Below are positions 50,021-61,420 of a stretch of 64,000 bases of DNA, one piece after another. The translations under genes were made by a program, and so were the position numbers. The stretch lies in assembly GCA_026419785.1 (NCBI GenBank), contig JAODTK010005657.1:1-64000 (forward strand). The letters are read 5' to 3'. Each line of letters opens with the position of its first letter. Positions within the stretch are counted from its first letter, which is position 1. Under the pieces are notes generated by a model, which ran no database searches, was not told the DNA's origin, and saw nothing but the letters and a program-made list of their open reading frames with translations. The stretch is from Sclerodactyla briareus. Taxonomy: Eukaryota; Echinodermata; Holothuroidea; Dendrochirotida; Sclerodactylidae.

Positions 50021-50229
50021 ATAAATAAATGCCATGCCACAAACTCACGATATATTACGGTATTATCTCCTATAACTATAATCCACGATGATCAGACATA
50101 AAATCATCTTGCAAAATTCTAACGACAATTGTTTGGTATTTGCCCGTTTTCCAAGTGACGTTGGGCAACTTTATAACATGCCAACGGTGACAGTGGACCA
50201 AAGAATTCTGAAAGTTCAGGGGATTTGAT

Positions 50230-53200
50230 AATTAATACGAGGATGTGAAAAATAGGTAAATTGGTATAGGCCTATATTTCGATGTTATTATCTACCATAC
50301 AAACTTCCCTTTCATTCGTTCTTTTGTATCAATTCATCAACCTAAGTGCAGCAATCTATTGATATTTTTTAGATTTCTTGGCGCCCAATGTGGGGACCAC
50401 AACTCAAAGCACTTCACAATCATCGTCCCTTCTCATTGGAATCTTTCCGAGCCCACAATATAATAGTGGGGTGCATGGGGGTCGATGTTTGCTCCTGACA
50501 CACCGAACACTCTATATGTCCCCCAGGCTCGCGCAACACCGTGTACGAGTCACCTATATATAGGGTGCCTCATATTCACAATTTATGCCGTACAATCTGA
50601 TTCTTCTTCGCCAAACTATGATTCTAGGTTCATATTGCAACCTCCATTCTATCCATTGTAATCCCGTGGCCTCAACGAGAAGTGCATTCTCTTTCGATGT
50701 AACGTGCCCGTCAGTAAACATGGCCACAACCACAATGCATTCTACAGAAGTGGTAATCAAGTGACGACAGCCCAGTTTTGCGAAGCTTACGAATCCAAAT
50801 AATATGCCTTTATATTCTTTGGACCTATATAATTATCATTAATTATCAAAATTATCGTACGGTGGAAATTTTTTTGAAGGTTATTTTATGTCGGTCGGTA
50901 AACGTGACGTCGCAATCCGACCTGCGGTAGTTACGCAAACTGAATATACTGATATAGGTCGTGGACGCGTAAAAGATAGCATTCGTAAAAATGCAAAATG
51001 CATACTACAAGGTTCAACGGCGTAAAGTCATTTTTGTCAGACGGGTGTAATCGCACACTTAGCCTATACATGCTCACTCTGAAACAGCTCGTTCGATAAC
51101 CTGATCATGGTACGACACCACTCATGGGAGCGAATGTATGGAAAGCACCCGCGGCTTCGAATTACCTCCCAGCAGACGAAAATGCCCAAGCCTGCTCTCT
51201 AAAATCGAAACTGGACTTTTCAATCCTTTCAAAGACTGAAGTAGAGAAATTCACTTGAAAAGAGTGAGCAATCCACCCTGAATGAGTAGTTATTATTTCC
51301 ATGAGGGGTAGATATTCAATTCAGAAGAGCTAAGTTCCACTCAGCGAGGATTGCTTCCAGGGATCACTTTTTTTTCAAGGATTGAACCCTGTGGACAATC
51401 CTCGTCAAGTGGAATATCACGCTTTTGGAGTGGATGTTCACTCCCTTGAAGTGATTTTTCACGCACTTTGAGTGAACTCTCCTGTTTTCAGTCCTTTCTG
51501 TTTCATTAGAGAATGACCCATCGTCCTTAATTGATGTTCTATTCAGCCTTAATTTCTTGTCCTCCTTTCCAGCCACGAAACTACCCATACTGTGGTAATC
51601 TATTGTATTGACTGATACACGAACCACAATTGGAAAAAAATCCGTTGAAACAAAAAAATATTAAGTCAAAATTCGTAACTTCGTGGAATATGTCCCTGTG
51701 GCAAAACGAATACATTCGTTGCGGCCGGACGGCTTCTTTGAAAATTCGCGGACTGATCACCATTTTCAAGAATATAAATTATTTGAGTGATGTTATTTTG
51801 ACTGAAGTTCTTGTAGATGATGTATCAGACGATGGCAATTATTACCAATTTCATTGATGCTTACTTCCTCGAATATTTCGAAGGATGAATGGAACTTTAA
51901 CTTTCCCGAAGTTCCCGGGAAGCTGCGCCACTCATAAGCGACGAGGCTGCGTGTGTAATCGGCTGCCCCCAACCTACACCTGACCTACCATCATGATCAG
52001 AATGTGTAGACAATAGGCACAAGTAAACAGTCATTCGCATGAATGGTGAACAGTCAGCCACCAGTGACAAGTATCCAAAAATCAATGACACTGTAAAGCG
52101 TTTTCGTACCGTAGTTTTAATCATGTTAAATAAAAAGCGACTGTACTATAAGGTCTACTTCATATCACCAATTTCGCCTTCCTCCGAATTCCACCTAGTG
52201 TACATGCATATGCGCTAGAAATTCCTTCTCTTCTTCCTTATCTCGCTTTGTAAATGAAACCTCAAATAACGTTATCGGTGGAATGGAAACACAAAACTGA
52301 ACATCGACCAAGCCTAGCATTCAAAGATGGGAGCTCGTCTGGTGAAATGTATTAATGACTTCACCAGATCTGAGTCGCCATTCTCTCCGCGCGACCTCCA
52401 ACCCAGCGATTCATTTATTTGGTATCGAATACGGTGTATCACCACTAATATAAGTCAATTCAAAATTCGTTGCGGAATACTGTGAGACAATTATCTTTTT
52501 TCCTCCTGCGAACGGACTGTCCATTATTCGACGATTTTTTATTTTTTTATTATTTTCTTTATTCCCCGGGGGCGTTGAGACGATTCCCCATCTCGAACCA
52601 TTCTTGAGCAAGGATGATTTTCTCCTGGCGGTGTTGTTGTCGGCGGTTTTACCTCGGGCAAGGCACGTTATTGCAAGTGCTATACTGCAAGTGCTATTAG
52701 GATATATTGAGAGCGAACAACGAGTCTATTCAGTGTTACTCTGACGATTCACGTCTCTTTTATAGCCATGATGAATATTACACACATTGGGATAACATGG
52801 TGTCAGATATATATCGAATTCTAGATTTCTTCAATAACAAAATTACTGAATAATCATCTGTAAAATGTGAGGGCTTGTTGGAGAGGGGGGGGGGGTCGTT
52901 ATACATTATTGTTTCAGCCGAATCGTATCAACGACACGGTAGAAAACGATGATTTGTTCATCACAGAAAATATGACATGCATCAAACTGTGACTTCGACC
53001 CTCCCATAGCTATTGTGTATGAAATAACTCCTGTTACGCGATGACCTAATATCATCGTTAGTTAGGCTGTCCCCAACGCGTGCCGCAGGACATAACTATC
53101 TGCATATTCACAGTAGTTGACATATTGCGAACGATCGTTCCCCCTCCTGTTCTTATTTGTCACTGTTAAGAGCGGGTCACACTACAACAATATCATGTCG

Positions 53201-54200
53201 TGCAAACGATCCGATTTGGGGAGTTCAGATCGAATAATACCGGGTCCTTTATCATGACAACTGAAACATCTTGCATTATTGAGGGAGGACTCGATTCGCT
53301 ATTTGTCAAGCCATCCCGTTGTGGGATAGCCTTTCCATACGGTTTGATAATCACATATTTTCTATTTATATTTAGAGATGCCGATTTATCGTACGATTCT
53401 TCCTATCGTTCTCCGATATGACGTCACTTAGGAATGTAGTTGATTAATATACCTTCGATTTTCAGAAGGTATTGCGAGGGTACACTAGAAGTAATGATGT
53501 TCTTTTACCACACGGACCCCCCTTCTTTCTTATCCAGCCGAAGATTAAAAAAAAAATCGTGCAGCAGAACGATAAAATATCGTTATAATGCTATTCATTT
53601 GAATATTTTTTGCTTTCAGGTGTGTCAAACAGCTATGCAATGTGCATTGAATTTTCGTTGAAAACGGCAGATGAGATCCATTGTGACTGTTGATCTATAC
53701 TTGTAAGTTGGTATCTAAAAAAGAACACACCGTCTTTGTTTTGATCCAAACAGCTGTTCGACTTTTATTTCATACATCATACAAAATTGTTTCCCTCGGG
53801 ATGATTTCCTGGTAAAATCGTCCTACCTTAGGCCGAACGTGTGTTGTGGACACGCACACGCCGGGAAACATCAAAATAACATTATTTTTTCCTGGTCCTG
53901 GGGAGGGGGGTGGGGGCGGGAGGATTAGGGGGGGGACGGAAGGATTCGGCCTAAGTACTTCACTTCAACACATCATTATTTCCAGTTCGCATGTGTGCGG
54001 GGGCCAGTTTCCCAATCGAAAACTTTTTTGAAAGAGAAACGTCGCTATGTAATTCTCATTGCAAGACTTGTATTTCAATGGAAGGTTATAGATTTTCCCC
54101 CCGAAATAACTTTGATCGCAACACTGTTTTTCAGATCCTATTCGATGGCAACATACTCTTTCAACTGTGACATTGGTTTGGTCCGCAAATTGTCCGCAAA
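50230..54200. other. No gene recognised; small repeats
   Basis: Just beyond the duplication. Contains ctcaaagcacttcacaatca at about 50402 (repeat related to 10.94 kb), a cluster of tcactc/gagtga motifs at about 51230-51480, a G run at 52886 and a G-rich stretch at 53895-53938. Frames at 51364-51627 and 51630-51857 have no recognised family. Distal 3' UTR of the GPCR gene may occupy the right end. Confidence 0.45.
53764..53769 (-). terminator. Candidate poly(A) signal for the GPCR gene
   Basis: tttatt on the plus strand, AATAAA on the minus strand (gaaataaaagtcg), about 440 bp downstream of the GPCR stop. Position is plausible; single hexamers are common by chance. Confidence 0.35.
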
Positions 54201-54210
54201 TTGAACCCCT

Positions 54211-56040
54211 CTATTTTCTCAAAATTGCCTTCAGCGCTCTCGATGGTCCTGGAATCTTCGACAGCTTACAAGTTATCATGGGGCGTATCACCACCTTAAA
54301 AGTTGGGTGTTTTATCGCGTATATGACAGGGTTTATCGCGTGGCTAACCGTGATAAGGACTGCAGAGTACGGCAAGAGTCTCTCTAACGCCGGAATCGTC
54401 AAGAACACGATGTACTGAGAGACGCAGAAAATGAAGGCACATACCACGACGAAGAGATTCTTCGTATCTGGACCTGCCGTTTATTAAGGCGTACTTGCAT
54501 GCACCTGACACGCTCCGACTGTGAGGTGACCGAACTGCTCCGACCGAAGAAAGACCGCTGGACGAACTCGGAAAACCTGCGTCGCTGATTCGCGGCTGCT
54601 GAGTGTGTCGGCGACTCAGGATCGCCATTTTGGCTGCAGGGCGTGTCCCCGGCCACGCCGTTAGAGGTGGCGCTATCTCTGTTTTCGACGGTTTCCTCCT
54701 CACTTCTGGATTCGTGTTCACTTGAGTTGTCCTCCGAAGAACTACTCGAATGACAGTCGTCTTCGTTATTGTTGTTACATGACTTGTTAGATTCTACTGA
54801 ATCCACATCTTCGGCCGCACTCGGCTGCTCGTCCTCATAGTTCTCAGTATTCTGAACAGCGTCTGTTCCACTCTCGGGACTATTCGACTCCTCGAAATTG
54901 TGCACGTCTCCGTTGTCGTCAATATTATCGAGGTTTTCTTCCAATTTGTCGATTGCACTTACAGAACTTTCTGACATGTTCTTTGAACTGTCAGACTCGG
55001 GTCCCGCTCCAACGTCTTCGGCTCCATTCCACTATCCGCGTTCGTCAGCCTCATCCGTATGTTTGACCTCGTCTTCCTCTTCGATTATATCCTCCGTAAT
55101 GTGACCATTGAAGGCTTCTGTAGGTGGTGTCATAATCGTCTGACTGACGGAACGACCCATCTGCCTCCAAACCATTCGCCGACTTGCCGCCGACTTGCCT
55201 ACAACTGTCTCGACCTCGGCGGGAGCCTCGAGATCGACTATCCGTGTCAAGGTCGTGGTCTGGCGGGTCATTCCACCGCCTTGGCTGGGGTCACTCCCTC
55301 TCTTTGAAGAGAGGTCGGAGCCCCTCCGATCATAGGAATAAATGTGCATGAGTTGGTTGGAATGTCTCTTGATAAAAAGGAAGAATTTAACATAAAATAT
55401 GACGACAATTATCAGGCAAACGACATCGACGGCTAGCGCCCTCACAAAGCTCACGATGAGGGCAGATTTTTCAATGACATCGAGACTACAGATGCGATAT
55501 TTACTGTTGTATCCGAATTCTGTAATCCCGGACAAGTGAGTGACTAGCGGGAATGATGCTCGAGTAGGTCCAGATAAGAACGAGCATGATCACAATCTTC
55601 ATAGGGCTGAAAATCTTCCGATAAACCGAGACTGGTCGACTAATGCTGAGATATCGGTTCGCCGCGATGACCGCATGGTTAACGATACTGCTCGATACGA
55701 ACACGTAAAGGAGAATACCGACCATCGCGCAGATCCAGTCCGGCAGCAGCCGCTCGTTCTCCGTCAGGACATTCTGGACGAAGAAAGGAACTAGGAGACA
55801 GCTGAGGAAATCCGAGACGGCTAGATTAATGACGAAGATGTTCGTGATGTTCTGTAATCGCTCGGAGAGCACGAATGCGATAATGACGATAGCATTGCCC
55901 AGCAGCCCCGCTAGCCCGATGAAGACCAACATTCCGCCGACCAGCCGGCGCTGTACGGGGTCGTCGAACCTCCAGGTTGCCTGAGTCGTCTCCAGGGATG
56001 AGTTAATGAGTCCGCCGCTGGTCGTCATTACCCCCTCCAT
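54211..56040 (-). CDS. Intronless class A (rhodopsin-type) GPCR, frame interrupted
   Basis: Seven-transmembrane receptor acting at the cell surface through G proteins; ligand unknown. ATG at 56040 (an upstream in-frame GTG is not needed); N-terminus has an N-glycosylation site (NSS, residue 13). TM1 GLLGN with N49; TM2 NLAVSD with D77; C104 at the top of TM3; NRY at 128-130 replacing D/ERY; TM4 W157. The frame then shifts by one base in a CCC run (55549-55551). TM5 follows with YRICSL (second disulfide Cys) and IVVIFYVKFF. The third cytoplasmic loop is about 290 residues: Ser/Thr/basic, then a strongly Asp/Glu/Ser-rich part; an in-frame TAG lies at 55032-55034. A second one-base shift (A run, about 54480-54482) precedes TM6 (VVCAFIFCVSQYIVF, no CWxP). 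TM7 keeps SHAINPVIYAIKHPTFK (NPxxY). Closest in style to melatonin/moody-like or echinoderm lineage-specific GPCRs (inference). Pseudogene or assembly error cannot be separated here. Confidence 0.88.
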
Positions 56041-56258
56041 CACGGTTGCGTCTCCAGTTAGTCGACTTTTAGTGGACGATGCGTCGCGTCACGCCGCGTC
56101 ACGTCGCCAATGAGTCCATTTCTGATCCCTGTGATGTGTTCGCTCCTCATGCGAGGGTAAGTGAATCCTACACGAGCATCGTCATAAGGGGGGATGATCA
56201 GGGATCTATCAGAGGAAGAACAAAGAGAAATGGAAATGAGTCACAAATCGGTACGGCT

Positions 56259-56268
56259 TATTTATATG
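56259..56268 (-). promoter_or_regulatory. Possible TATA element upstream of the GPCR
   Basis: Plus-strand cttatttatatg gives CATATAAATAAG on the minus strand, about 220 bp upstream of the ATG. Position allows a 5' UTR of about 190 bases. AT-rich matches are common, so weak. Confidence 0.3.
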
Positions 56269-56289
56269 AATTCAATATGCTCTGATATG

Positions 56290-58635
56290 TGTGTCAAAGC
56301 ATTTCCCAGGGATTTGCCAGAATGATAGCCAACTTATACAGCAGTTAGGTCGAATAGAAAGGCTGGATGATGGGAGACGATTCACCGGCAGGTCGATACT
56401 GTTTTGTTATATAATATTTGTTCGGTCGAAACTGTAACCAATTCCGTCCCTTATTGTAATTTTCCGGCCGATATGTCTATCTAAACCTCCACAAAAAACG
56501 GAATATCTCGAGAATTGACCATTAAACTGCTGTTCGATTTCCGAAATTTCGCGGTACTGATACCTGTACAAAGCGGAAGGGGATTGTTTTCTTCGAGAAG
56601 CTTCCGCCTGGAATTGCCATATTTTTCATGTGAGAATTTTCGTTTCCAACTCATTCTCATACTGATACATCCATCTGAAATACTTTCTGGCGGCCTCTTT
56701 TGTGTTGTGCATTAGAAATAGTGTACTCGGTATAGGAAAAAAAAAAGTACACAACGTTCCTTCAAATGACATTAATTTATCTCGAAATGTAGAAATTGAC
56801 GGTGTTTGGTCAAGGACGCGGACGTAACTCGATAACCAAACACAGTGCATGCACCAAAATCAGCATGTATATGGAGAAACGAATTGTCCACAAAACTACG
56901 TTCTCTTCTTGCCAATCTCCCATTTGGGTTCCAAAATCCAGAGGAGAATCCATGCAATTCTCATGGATATGCAAACTAGGGAACAATATATGTGACATTG
57001 GTCTCACTGGCAATTCATACACGTAGACATGTAGGCTGTTAAACTTTGACCATTGATCCCATCCCCTCTCAAATCGCTACGTGCGGTCTAGCGATTGGCC
57101 AAATGTCATGGATATATTGAAACACGCTGTCCAAAGAAGGAAGGTGGCGACGAGAAAAACGACTCCAGCCGAACCAACTTCCCAAAATGGTATACAATCA
57201 ATTATATGGATGAAAGGGTCAACGAGTTCGGAAATCGACAGTCTTGTCGATTTATTCTTTTTTAAACTATCTCGCCTTTCTGGTAACTGGTGGAAACAAC
57301 ATTTGATTGGACTAATCGGAACAAACCGTTAAACTACTGCACGCGTCGAAGTGGTTTCCCTTGCCCTGGCGGACGATACTTTCTGAGGAAATATTTGTAT
57401 GGATTATACCAACACCCCTGGACTGCACCCACTGTTTCGTTATATATTTTTATCCTGTTTATCAAGATAATCATGATATGGCCTGATACATCACCGTCCT
57501 AACCATCGGTTACAGGTTACATTATAGGTGGGAAATCCACCAATGACAATATTAAAGCGTCGCGAGTCCATATTGTACTCACTGAGGCACCAGATGCTTG
57601 TAGTGTAACAATCATTTGGTGAGCGATAACTTCATAGGGTATATCCCTTGATACTTGCAATAAATCCCGAAATTAAGCCGAATAGTGAGTCTATAAACCC
57701 ATATGGTTATTGTGTGGAGGGGGGGGGGAACTATTGTCCGGGACGAAATTTCAATAGATTCCTCGTCAACGCCAGCTTATTATTCCATTTACTCTGCTTG
57801 AATCACCACTGTGGTATATATTGGTTGATTTGTTCAGTTTTTCAAGTTCCCCTGACCCTCCCTTGGACATTGTGAACGCCCGATGCCTACAATCCTTACA
57901 GAATATCACCAGACACTGTCGAATGTTGTTTATCAAGCTGGGCAGTAGACTGTCTGTGTGTTCTAAGAACCAATCCGATCTTTTACACATCATCGTTTGA
58001 TAGCACCTTTGGTATCATATAATAGGCTGCAGATAGGGTGTTGTTTCATGATGTCTTATAATGTCCGCACGTTTCTTGTTCTGCTGGCAGTTCAGAAAAG
58101 TTTGTATATTTCACTGACATGTTGGATTTTGCACGAATTCCGGCCTTGTGGAAGTGCTAATTTTTGGAATCCGGCTTCCCTATCAGTAGTAGTCTCACTT
58201 TCCACGAAACCATGATGATTTAATCATTGTTTTTTAATATTGTGTTTTATAAATATAAAAACCTGGAAATGTACTTACATTAACAGTAAATGATAAATAC
58301 AAGCGTTTCCACCAGGCGAGTTTTGTTTCCGCATAAATGAGATACGTCACTTTTCCAAAGTCACTCTTCTCAATTTTAATTGGAGGAACCAGGGTGAACT
58401 CATGATATGGAAAATATATGGAACACCCTTCCCTGCCATTCAGCAGATGATTAGCTGTTACCAGAGGAGGAAATTATTTTGTTAGCTCGGTACTTGACAC
58501 TTCTAGGGCTGCGGTAGAACCCTGCACTGCCTATTATATGTAGAAAAAAAACACAGTGGTATGTATCAGACCAGGTTAACTTCCCCTTATAAATAATCAT
58601 GATTAGAATCTAATATCAGATCTGACGGATCGCCA
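56290..58635. other. No gene recognised
   Basis: AT-rich sequence with short frames. None has recognisable domains, and no repeat family was identified beyond a G run at 57720-57728. Confidence 0.45.
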
Positions 58636-58639
58636 ACCT

Positions 58640-58940
58640 TCTGATATTGACAGTCCACTCGCAATACCAGAATAACAAGGTACAATAAATTGATGTATTC
58701 ATCTCACGTCTAACTCTCTCTCCTTGCAATCCAAGTAAGGATAAATGCCTAATATGGCCAAATTATAGTTCAGGAGGTCAAATATTGTATAAGGTCACTA
58801 GATGTAGGCCTATACTCATGGGACCATAAGAATATTTTGTTACAATAAGTAGGAGGATCTTCACAATTCAATGAGAACCACCTGACTGATATTGACAGTC
58901 CACTCGCAATACCAGAATAACAAGTACAACAAGAGGGCAA
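58640..58940. repeat. Direct repeat with about 246-bp spacing
   Basis: The phrase ctgatattgacagtccactc + gcaataccagaataacaag occurs at 58640-58680 and, nearly identical, at 58886-58925. Confidence 0.85.
58700..58870 (+). repeat. 170-bp repeat, copy 1
   Basis: Contains ctccttgcaatccaagtaag, aggtcaaatattgtataagg, actcatgggaccataagaat and attttgttacaat. Matches 59925-60090 with small indels in the same orientation. Confidence 0.8.
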
Positions 58941-59619
58941 TCCCCAGAGGTGCAGGATCTCATTGGCAACTGTGGAACTAATCATTTGTTGTTTCTACCC
59001 GCTGCCTTTTCGCAAGTTTTCAATCACAAAATTTAATCAAAATGAGTCTGGAAACTGCTGTTTTCCCCAAAAAATATTCATATTCATCAAATTTCAGTAA
59101 ATTTAACAGCATAAATGCTGGGAACTTTGTTTTGATACCCTGTACCTTGTTCTAAAAAATTTGGGATCATTCCGTCCTCCCAATTTCTGAATATACTGAA
59201 AACGAACAGATTTTAATCGAAAATTCCCCAAATTTGTTGGCCCAAAATCCATTTTCCCTTCCCCCTACAATCCAACATTTTTTGGTATTTTTTCGCGGCT
59301 GATTGCATGGGAAAAGTGTAATTTGTGACTTTTCACATTGCTACAACAAGTTTTGAAATCATTCAGCCCTCGAAATCAGCGACTATCTTGAAAAATAATG
59401 AAAAATTCGTAAAATTGCGAACATCCCCAAAATGCGTTTTGCCCTCTAAATTTCACAATTTTGATATTTCCATCCACCTTATGTCTTAGAAAAACTATGT
59501 GTTTTTTTGGTGACTTACAAGTGTGTGCAAAACTTGACTTTGTGTTGTTTGTTTCAGCCATTCTCCAAAATGGAGATATTTGCAAAAAACCATCAAAAAT
59601 CGGACGGACACGTAAACAC

Positions 59620-59690
59620 AACACACACACACACCGCACAGGGGGGGGGTGCACGCACCACACGACACAAACACACTTTCGTTTCGCAAG
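59620..59690. repeat. CA-rich simple sequence
   Basis: acacaacacacacacacaccg followed by a run of G and more cacac. The long antisense frame across 59376-60083 passes through this and the flanking repeat and is not convincing as a gene. Confidence 0.7.
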
Positions 59691-59924
59691 TGCAACCTCA
59701 TTGCTCGGTATCACGCGGGCACCACGGGTCCCCACCAATGGGTACCCCCTCCGTGAGGAGGTACCTAACGACGTGACTGGGATGGGTGTACCAGTAGGCA
59801 ACCGTTGTCTATGCAACCAGCCAACAGTAAATATAGGTGAAATGGCAAAGTGACTACATATCTCATCTGGGCCGTGGCGGTTTGGGGACGATGAGAGTGT
59901 TGATAATTTGGATGTATTAATCCT

Positions 59925-60090
59925 CAACTTCATACGTCTCTCTCTTGCAATCCAAGAAGACGAATAATGCATAAATATGGCCCAAAGTATTAGTTTAGAG
60001 GTCAAATATTGTATAAGAGGTCCTGGAGTAGGCCTACTCATGGGACCATAACAATATTTTGTTACAATCAGTGAGGATCTCACATTCAGA
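59925..60090 (+). repeat. 170-bp repeat, copy 2
   Basis: Partner of 58700-58870: tctcttgcaatccaagaaga, aggtcaaatattgtataaga, actcatgggaccataacaat, attttgttacaat. Copies bracket about 1.05 kb. Confidence 0.8.
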
Positions 60091-60981
60091 GAAGTGGCCT
60101 TGAATTCTTACTCAGAATGTGTCGTTTTGGAAATATCACCAATTGGTTATATCCTCACAACTACTCATTCTGAGTAATGTCCAGCACATTAGCACAAATT
60201 ATTTTCCTTCGGGGGGGGGCTATAGCAACTGTACCTTCATCGATTTCGATTTGATTCAAAGAGATGTGACCCTGGTATTCCATCTGTAAAATCGTTTAAA
60301 GAATCCCCAGGCTTAACTTTCCAACCTAGCTATCGGTTTATCCTGAAATAGTGTATATTCATTCTATAACAATTGAGAAATTTTTTTCTGCAAACTATTA
60401 GGCCTATATACACTCTTCTCTAAAGCGCATCTTGCTGGTACATTCTTATTTTGACGATTCTCATCTGGTACGCCATTCCGATTCTGTCCTTCTATGCGAA
60501 AACGTGATCACAGGCACAATTGCAAACTTGATACCAAAAAGCTTGAAAGCAGTGCATGCAATACTGCAGAGGAAAGTAGTCAATATCCCAATAAAAACCC
60601 CTCAAAATGTTTACATTTGGTAGGCTCAGAGGAGAGAGAAAACACGAAGAGAGCCTCCTAAAATAATCAATAACTGGGCCTAGAAACACAGGTAAAACTG
60701 CAGACACTTCATGATTATTTTTGTCGTCAATAAAAATGGTTTAACTGCACGGCTGTGCTTTTTTTTCGTGAAGAAATACGAGGAAAGTGTAGGCAAGTAT
60801 TATCACGTTGACACCCCAGCAGAAGGCAGTCTATCACCATAATTGATATTTTTGAGATTCAGACTGGGAGTTAGTTCATGCCTCGACTTCGAATTTCTTA
60901 GCTGACCTGGCCTGGTTTATTTGTCGGAAACTTTTTTTTTTTCGGCTCCTCTGTTCAGTCCTCGCGAAGAGTACCAAGCAG

Positions 60982-60985
<4 letters not shown>
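60091..60985. other. No gene recognised
   Basis: AT-rich noncoding-looking sequence. A short inverted pair (cttactcagaatgtg / actactcattctgagtaatg) lies at about 60107-60178. Short frames only. Confidence 0.4.

Positions 60986-61015
<30 letters not shown>
60986..61015. repeat. Poly(T) tract, about 30 T
   Basis: Uninterrupted T run; on the minus strand it would be a poly(A) tail of a retroposed sequence, but no source gene is recognised upstream of it. Length may be unreliable. Confidence 0.9.
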
Positions 61016-61189
61016 CCAGGAGTGGGTGACGAGACGTACGTGTATAATCCACATCTCCCAGGTGAAAGACAAGTGGTCATTCCCTCTCCAAAATATCCTC
61101 TCCCCCCATCCCCTACGGAAAAAGGGTTCAAGCTGATAGTGTGAGATTTGCTATCCGCGCATCCTGTTGGTAGTATCATTTTGGCCTGC

Positions 61190-61420
61190 ATGTAGGTAGT
61201 TTAGTATTGGTGAATGCACGTCTCCTTCGGAGAACCAGGCTCTCTTGAGGTGTCTCAGGCCGGTGCTCACACAGTTGGAGATAATCATTCATAGGATACT
61301 CACTTTCCACACACATCCGGTTGACTGAGGAAACTCCTCCCCGGGCGGGAGAATAGTAGAGCGGTATCAGTGTCGCTTTGCATGCAACAGGTCCCGGGTT
61401 CGAATTCCAGCCGATCAGCA
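61190..61420 (+). mobile_element. SINE-like element with tRNA-Ala(TGC)-like head
   Basis: 61343-61420 reads as a degraded tRNA: A box TAGTAGAGCGGTATC (61354-61368), anticodon region cgctttgcatgcaac (TGC, Ala-like), B box GGTTCGAATTCC (61397-61408). It is preceded by 61220-61310, the reverse complement of 12471-12540. The acceptor arms do not pair well, so it is a retroposon rather than a functional tRNA gene. Confidence 0.75.

Larger units (their letters stand above)
33850..50229. repeat. Segmental duplication, unit 2
   Basis: Tandem, same-orientation copy of unit 1. It has insertions at 34089-37043, 42030-46584 and about 48437-48867, and lacks the 6-kb satellite-bearing segment: at about 47790 the text jumps from the unit-1 position 25075 (tcatcacactcact) to the unit-1 position 31080 (atcgcatttgacagg). 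Confidence 0.9.

Noticed and set aside
54211..56040. GPCR frame breaks explained by introns
   Set aside because: The breaks need one-base changes at short homopolymers, and the sequence between conserved blocks stays coding with no space for an intron.
59376..60083. Long minus-strand open frame (235 codons)
   Set aside because: Runs through a CA/TG simple repeat and a copy of a dispersed repeat; Cys-Val runs come from the microsatellite.
61343..61420. Functional tRNA-Ala gene
   Set aside because: A and B boxes are present, but the acceptor stem does not pair properly and the sequence is part of a repeated composite element.
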